A stretch of 64,000 bases of DNA, taken from NCBI GenBank assembly GCA_963920525.1, contig OY986440.1:14023725-14087724 (forward strand), given 5' to 3'. Below, one piece after another: positions 57,210-64,000 of the stretch. Each line of letters starts with the position of its first letter. Position 1 is the first letter of the stretch. The position numbers and the translations under genes were made by a program. The DNA comes from Dichetophora obliterata. Taxonomy: Eukaryota > Arthropoda > Insecta > Diptera > Sciomyzidae. Under the pieces are notes generated by a model, which was not told where the DNA came from, did no database searches, and was given only the letters and a program-made list of their open reading frames with translations.

Positions 57210-60200
57210 CAGGGCCGTAGCCAAGGGGGGTTTTCGGGGTTCAAACCACCAGATGGTCGAAATTTTAATAAAAAATAAATGCATTTAAATAATTATTTCA
57301 GTGAATCACTTTAATATGTTCTACAAAAACTAAGCAAATTATGTACTGATTTTGCTTTTACATGTAAAAGACTTTGTTATGAGTTGAATCGTGTAAACAA
57401 CAATAGTGAATACCAATGTATTGTGATTTATCGGATCAAACGTGATACATTCAAAATTACCATCTCTATTGCTTTCACTACCTTTGACATCGGCAGTTTG
57501 TAGATGATGGTAGTGATGATAACAGTGAAGCAAACAAGAATAACATACTCATGTACAAGTGTATAGGTATTTCATAAGGGGGGAAGGGGGGGGGTTTACT
57601 CGAGCAAAAAATATTTAGTTTTAAAATTTTCTCTAGGGATTTCCGAAGCCTAAGTACTTTCCAAATTTCTTAACCGATTTCAACAATCGAAGTTAAAAGA
57701 GTTAATAAAAGTTTATTTATTCTAAGTTTATTTATTCTCATTTATTTATTTATCTACCGCAAAGTGTTGTTGATTGAATAAGAGGCACAAGTTTCGCTCT
57801 GATCCTAAACTAATTGTTTATGCTGGGAGTAATTTTTTTTTGACATTATGATATGTACAATATAATTTTAAAAACTGATCTACGAAAATAATTTAATTTT
57901 TGTGGTATTTGTTTAATTCGCGAAGATACTTCCTTGGCATCTTTCTAATTTATGAACAGCTTTGTAACTAGATACCCAATTTCCAGTCAACTCTGCCTCC
58001 AACCTGCTTACCAAAGAAAACACATACTGAGAAAAACGCTCCAACTTTATCTTCTGAATACGCGAGCCATCGGTTCCCGCTGAACCAGTTCTTCTGAAAA
58101 GATAAATTCCTATTTTTCGTTTCCGAGACAGGAAACTTGACAGGAAGACTGATTTTGCTTAAAAATTACCAACACCTTTTCATCGAGCTTAATACAATGA
58201 TGTTGTTGTAAGGTCATCCAAGCCTCCAGATGATGATTCTTGTAATTCTTTTACAATTTGCGAATCAGCCGTTAAGTCTTTGAAGTTACACCCAAAATAT
58301 CAATTAGATTATAATTATAAGCGATAATGTAATAATTAAAAAATATAGACGGGTTCAGGGCTGACTTTCACACGACCTTATTCTACTAGAAAAGGCTTTA
58401 AAATACAAAGAACTCCTTCGATTCCTCGAATTAAATATACACCAAAAACCAACACACTTAATTCATGAATTGGTTTCTGATCGGATTTTGGATATATTGT
58501 GCTTTTTGGAATGGTGAAAAAAAAGATAATTCTCAAGTTGCAGTGGTGAAAACTAAATTTGTTGGTTTTTGGGATATTTTAAATATTTTTTAACCTGTTG
58601 AATGTTGGCAGCCTTGAAATTCCAACATTTTTCTAATTCAGAAATAAATTTTTTTTTTAAATTACAGAAGTCATTTCATATAAGAAACTTCGTTTTATCG
58701 ATTTTTTTTATGATTATGTTTGTGTTCGAAATGCCAAAAACAGGCTCTTTGAGCATTTTTGAAAAAAGTCAGGTTTCAACAGCTTTAACTTTTTTATGCG
58801 AATCTTGGTTTTTGTAAATTTTTTCACAAAATAGTTCAAGACTATATTATAGCCATGCGTAATGTCGTTTTCAAAAATTTTGCATTTTTGGATTGATATC
58901 GATTTTTTTCTTAAAAATAAACAAATTCGAAATATTCAAACACTTCTTGTAAAAAATTTCATTACGATTTTCACCATAGTCACAAAATTTTTTGTATTTG
59001 CATCAAGTGCTGTTCTAAAAAGCATTTAAACAACATTTCATTGCAATTTTTTTATATATGGATTTTTTAGGTAACAATAAAATGAAAAACAAAATACATA
59101 ACAGCACAAAATTATGTTTTATGCGTAAAAACTAAAAAATATGTAATAAAAAAATATGTTTTCCATTTACAACAAAACGATCAACTTGCGGTCACTCGGC
59201 AAACTCCAATGGAACTCATATTAAACCATGCTAGTTTTTATCCCAAACCTCACATTTTTGACTAGTAAAATTCTTGAAAAAGTTCAGTCTAATATACAAT
59301 TTTTAATATATCTTTATGTTATGGAAAAATTAAGTAATTCGCAAAACAGGAGGAAAACCTTGCTTTGAAATGCAGAATACAACACATAATTCTGCTTCAA
59401 TTAAACAGAAAGTCTTTGTATTAAAGTGAATGGTACTGCAGAAACCACAGAAGACTACTGAATATTTGATGACAACGAAACAGTCTTGGTGGCTTGTTAG
59501 CAAATAACTTATTGTTGTTCAAGCGTGTTGCTTTATGAACTAATTTGATACTAAGCTCAAATATAATTCTACAAAATTATTATTTTCTAGAATTATAAAA
59601 AAACAATATAATAATTTGGAATATTTATGTTTTTATATAATATATAAAAATATACTGGATTGCTAAGGGTGGATTTGTACCCTCTGAATCCCCCTTATCT
59701 ACGGGATTGCTCATATACGTATACTGAAAAAACGTTCCTGATTCGAACCGCTTAGAAAGATTTTTAAGTATACTTCAGCCAACAACTGCTTTTAATTTTC
59801 CCTCGATCGGTTCTCGAAAATTAAAATTTCAGCATCCATGATTTTGTCGCTGGAGTTGGTTGGCTTACTCTTAATATGCAAATGGAGCTTATTGTAGGTT
59901 CTGTGTTTTCTTTAGATCTGCTTATGGCGGCATTGCATCACAGCCTCTTCGTAATTTACGGCACAAACAAGTTTTTATTAAATACATTTTTCTGATCCTT
60001 TCATTGAGCCTTTTTTGTAGTCAAGATTTTTCTAAAAATTTACCTTCGAATTAATGACATGAGTCTAAATCTGGTTTGATTTTTGAGGAATGTTTGATGT
60101 TACTCATGAGCTATATAAAATTGACTAACATTTTTAAGAATTCTGACCCAAGGAAAGTTTTAGGTCAATCGTTTAAGTAATTTTGTGAATTTTTGGGTTT

Positions 60201-60332
60201 AAAGATTTATAAAGTTTATTTTAAAGTTTTTCTGTCTCTAACATTTTATTAAATTCGTTCTCATCCCTAAAATTTCTTACAACATACCTCCGTAATTCAA
60301 TGGGCGAGATCCGTTTGAACGGATGTACATAC

Positions 60333-60340
60333 ATCAATTA
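60333..60340. other. 8-bp target duplication, left copy (ATCAATTA)
   Basis: Identical to 63172-63179 on the other side of the inner hAT. Confidence 0.85.
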
Positions 60341-60930
60341 TAGAGTGATTGATCCGGTTTTGGAAAACCGGTCGCCCGGTTTTTTTCATGCCCAAAAACC
60401 GTCGGTTTTTTCATAATCCTGTTTTTTCGAATATCGAATATTCCGGTTTTTTTCAATCGAAGCTCGGTTTTTTTAAACCTTTTTTAGTACTTTTTTATTT
60501 GTAGAAAATTATATCAAATGTCAATCGGAACTTGAATAATATTTTTCAGTTAGCGCTCTATGTCATTATTTTCATGCAATGGCATGTATGAAAAACAGCC
60601 GCTGATCAAGTATGAATTTAAATACATACGAAAAGAAATAAAATGCATAAAACAACGCCGATCTATTCTATTCGTTTCTTTTTCATGGTCTAAAACGCAG
60701 TTACTACTTAAATTTACCTCCGCCGCTGAAAGATTTGATCGGCTTCATTGTCTGATGTACATAAATAAACAAACGAAAAAGAATTGGTTTGCAGCGATTT
60801 GTTCTTGTCAAATAAAAACAATAAATAGTTGTGGAAAACAGTTAATTAAAACACTGCTGCAGGAAGGTAAATTATTTTGTTATAATTAGAACCGAATGTA
60901 ATAAAATTTTATTTGATTTTATGAAAGCAG

Positions 60931-62773
60931 ATGTCATCAGTCTGGAAATACTTTGATCGCATGGGAAAAGACCAGGCCAGATGCCGCAAGTGTCCCAAAA
61001 TGTTGAGCTGCAAAGGTTCATCCACGTCTTCTCTTCTTAACCACATTAGAAATATTCACAACATTGACATTCTATCAAAATTACATTGCGACGATGAAGG
61101 CGCCATTCCCAGTTCATCTAAAATCCATGTAAATAATCCACTAACTAAATATGTTTCTAAAAATGAGTCAATTGGTGAAATATTTGCACGATGTGTTGCT
61201 GAGGATGGAATTTCTGTCGGAGCATTAAGGAAATCTCGTGTGGTTTTAGCATATTTGCAGGCCAGGAATTATAACATGCCAGGAATTATAACATGCCAGG
61301 AATTATAACATGCCATAAAACATGTCAATATGGAGCAATATTGACATGTTTTATCTGTCAAAAAAGAAGGAACTTAAAAACAAACTTAATGAAATTAAAG
61401 AACATAGTGGTCGGTTCTCTATTGTGGTTGATGAGAGGTCTGACTTGTCATATAAGAAATACATTAATGTAACTGTACGAACATACAGTGCAGAATGTAA
61501 ATTGTTCAAAATTTTTAATCTTGGTTTAGAGGAGGTGACAGTAAAAGGAAGCGCAGAAAATCTGGAAATGCTTATAAAGAAAAAACTAAGTGAGTTTTCC
61601 TTACATTTCGAACGTGACATAGTTGCGTCAACACACGATGGGGCACCAGTTATGCAAAAATATGAAAGGAACATACAGGTAGTATCACAGCTAAGCATTA
61701 TTCATGGCATTCATCTATGTGTTGTAGAAGCAATATACAAAGAAAAAGACTTTGACATGGATGATAATCATAGCTCGAATGAATCCGATTTCTACGAGGA
61801 AAATTCTGAAATGTGCGATGATCTTTGTGTCAATGGCAGTTTAAAATTCATTATAGATCGTGTAAGAAAGTGTGTAAAGATGTTTAATAAATCAAATGAA
61901 AAGCAGAAGAAACTTCAGATGTACGTAAAAGAACAGGAAAATAAAGAACTAAAACTCATACATGATGTCAAACATCGGTGGAATTCAATGACAATAATGG
62001 TTTCTCAATTCCTAAAACTTCATAAATGTGTCAACCATGCCCTATTGGACCTGGGCTTAAGTCCATTTAATGAAAATGACATAAAAACGTTGAATGAGCT
62101 TAATAATACTTTGAAACCTTTGGAAATTGCGGTGAAAGAACTTTCGAAAAATTCGTCGACATTAATAGAAGCAGAAGGAATTTTTCAGTTTTTGTTTAAA
62201 AGTCTTTCAAAGCTGCACAACCCATTATCGAACAAGTTGCTTGAATGTTTAAAAAAACGTGTAGAAGAACGCCGTATAAAAGTACTTAATACTCTAATGC
62301 TATTTTTAAGCAGCGGAACTTTTCCCAGTAGCGATAATTTTCTCAAATATTCATCGAAAAGCGAGACCAAAGAATTTGGGTCGATGTTATATTTTCGATT
62401 ATTTAATGATACTTCAGATACGACGTCGGATTCGAATGAAGAGGTACATATATCTGACTGTGAAAACAATTTGGAACTGGAGTTAAGCAACACAATTAAA
62501 AATATTGTAACTGCAAAAACTATTTGTAAGAAAAACAATAAAAATATTCTTTTAGAAGATTTTCTATACCTTGAAAAATGTCACAAAAGAACTGAAAAAC
62601 TCGAAAAGTTACTAAACGCTTTATATACAGTAAATCCGTCCAGTATTCTAAGTGAAAGGGCATTCTCAATGTCAGGTTTTATAAAAACTAAACAAAAGAA
62701 TAGATATAATGCAAAACATTTGGATCGTGTTTTGTTTTTAAGAGACTATTTCAAAAGAGAAACTAAGCACTAA
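60931..62773 (+). pseudogene. hAT transposase, nearly complete, frame broken near 61300
   Basis: The first frame (60931-61308) starts MSSVWKYFDRMGKDQARC and holds a BED zinc finger (CRKCPKMLSC ... HIRNIHN). After a 17-bp triplication and a small inverted repeat, the second frame (61322-62773, 483 residues) stays open to the end. It has candidate catalytic Asp residues in SIVVDERSD and STHDGAPVM, the hAT RW motif in VKHRWNSMTIM, and the dimerisation region NPSSILSERAFSMSGF with its conserved Glu. The protein would cut and rejoin the element ends in the nucleus. Only the disturbed stretch at 61260-61350 prevents a full-length product; the normal family length is about 600 residues. Confidence 0.85.
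61261..61313 (+). repeat. 17-bp tandem triplication in the hAT transposase gene
   Basis: GCCAGGAATTATAACAT occurs three times in a row. Two extra copies add 34 bp, which is not a multiple of three, and so shift the reading frame. An 11-bp inverted repeat (CATGTCAATAT / ATATTGACATG) follows at 61320-61347. Confidence 0.85.
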
Positions 62774-63507
62774 ACACTTATTTAATAAAATATCTTTGTT
62801 TTGTTACTTATCATTTACTATATGGCCCTATGATCCTCATAGGATCAACATGAATTAATATAATATTATATTATATTTACTAATATGATCTCATTTGTTT
62901 ATTTTGTTTTATAAGAAATGTTGGAATTGAATGAAATGTTTTTGTTAATAAAATTCTTATTATAAAAATAAAATATGGAGTTTTAAATTAGTTATTAAAC
63001 GAATATGTACATGCATATAGGTTTTTAATCACACACTCAAATTTGTAACGAAAACTGGATAATCCGGTTTTTTCTCAATTTGAAAAATTAAAACCGGTTT
63101 TTTTGAAATTGTCATTATTCGAAAAAGTCGAAGCTCGGTTTTCGAAAAAAGTCGAATAATCGATCACCCTAATCAATTAGCAGTGATCGCACAGTAACAG
63201 AGCAGGACGTGGTGGTAGAATTTGCAAAAAAAGAAGAATTAATTTTTGATATTTTAAACACGTTTTTATTAGCTTCAAGCGTGTTGCTTTATGAACTTAT
63301 GTCTGTCCCACATAAATCTTGGAATCTATTTTAACCAACTTCCCAAAGAGCTAGAGTTTTGTAACTTAAAATGTAGCTTAAAATGTAACTTAACTTGAAA
63401 ATAAAATTACAAAAAAACTTGTATATTTCAATTCTTTAATTTTGAATAAAAAAATGTTCATCAAAACCTTACCATGTATAAATCCCGGCTACGGCCCTGG
63501 ATTTAGT

Positions 63508-64000
63508 AATAACTACTTAATCTTAATTAATTTTTTACTACACCAAAAACCTGAAAAATTTCTTAAAACCTACATAAACTAGAAAAAGTCGAAAAATACG
63601 AAAACAAAATTAAAAAGAAAAATCTCAAAAATACATCAAAACTGTTTAAAAAATATACAAAAACCTCAGAAAAACTTTTAAAACGCAAAAATTCTCAAAA
63701 ATGTATAAAAAAGCTCAATAGTTTCTAAAAAGTCTCACAAATTTAAAAAAAAAAACTCTACAAATATCTTAAAATACACCAAAAATATCTTAAAAATACA
63801 CAAGAAACCTCAAAAAAATCCAAAAATGTCTGAAAAACATAAAAAATGTTTAAAAATCCAAAGAAATGTCTACAAATATATCAAAAACATTAAAAATACA
63901 TATGGAAAATGGGCTTAAAGTTTTTTTAAAAATACACTAAAAATGTCTCACATTAGTTATTTTTTCAAAATTGTCTAAAAGAACCCCCAATAATGACTAA
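63508..64000. repeat. A-rich degenerate repeat
   Basis: From about 63540 on, phrases such as CTCAAAAATAC, CCAAAAATNTCT and TTAAAAATACAC recur at 20-40 bp spacing. Non-coding. Confidence 0.6.

Larger units (their letters stand above)
60341..63171 (+). mobile_element. Inner hAT element with transposase gene
   Basis: The ends TAGAGTGATTGATC and its near complement (GATCACCCTA) are flanked by identical octamers ATCAATTA. Copies of CCGGTTTT and TCGGTTTTTT lie just inside both ends (60353-60475 and 63060-63145), a subterminal repeat pattern. 2831 bp; the gene is on the plus strand. Confidence 0.85.
57210..63499. mobile_element. Outer hAT-type element, ends CAGGGCCGTAGCC
   Basis: CAGGGCCGTAGCC at the left, GGCTACGGCCCTG at the right, with the octamer duplications GATTAAGT and GATTTAGT. 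6290 bp, of which 2831 bp are a nested hAT. Its own part (57210-60340 and 63180-63499) has no transposase I recognise. The phrase CAAGCGTGTTGCTTTATGAA occurs at 59519 and 63277. The ends match those of 4056-7279. Confidence 0.7.

Overview
The window is AT-rich insect DNA, from a higher fly and plausibly a tephritid or close relative. It is the inside of one host gene. Three minus-strand exons, with consensus splice sites and compatible phases, belong to a Pax6-class gene that I recognise as twin of eyeless (toy): 47740-47965 (end of the paired domain plus linker), 23134-23307 (acidic/Ser-rich linker plus start of the homeodomain) and 16162-16244 (middle of the homeodomain). The introns between them are 24432 bp and 6889 bp. 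The flanking introns continue past both window ends: the paired-domain exons should lie to the right, and the rest of the homeodomain and the C-terminus to the left. I found no other host gene.

Almost everything else is mobile DNA or repeats in the toy introns. Left part (1-16161): a decayed hAT transposase gene cut by the window edge; a hAT-type element (4056-7279) carrying a nested Tc1-like IR/DR element (5404-7078); a second hAT-type element (8565-11164); Helitron-like pieces; an 0.8-kb palindrome; and a 5'-truncated LINE. Between the two homeodomain exons (16245-23133): a PIF/Harbinger remnant, two MITEs with clear target duplications, a short rosa-like DD41D mariner with perfect termini, another MITE, and a hAT-type MITE built from inverted arrays of a 39-bp repeat.

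The large intron (23308-47739) holds tandem repeats, a second long palindrome beside a Helitron end, Helitron-like copies, and a three-deep nest: a jockey/CR1-like LINE (about 34700-45860) is split by an RTE-type LINE (about 35017-44644), which is split by a BEL/Pao (roo-like) LTR retrotransposon (37883-44298, 5-bp target duplication GATTC). The BEL element has nearly identical LTRs, but its single-frame gag-pol-env region is broken only by stop codons. An inverted copy of its own LTR end stands where RNase H, integrase and the first part of env should be.

Right part (47966-64000): a second DD41D element (48738-50040), a Tc1-like element 37 bp away (50077-51586), Helitron-like tandem repeats, tRNA-like sequences, a 38-bp minisatellite, a P/hAT-like MITE (55091-55412), and a 6.3-kb hAT-type element (57210-63499) that contains a separate 2.8-kb hAT (60341-63171) with a nearly complete transposase. 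Two stretches (31260-32820 and 55421-57200) look less repetitive and are the best places to look for toy regulatory DNA. Element ends were found by eye from inverted repeats and target duplications. Superfamily calls rest on those and on recognised protein motifs, without database searches.
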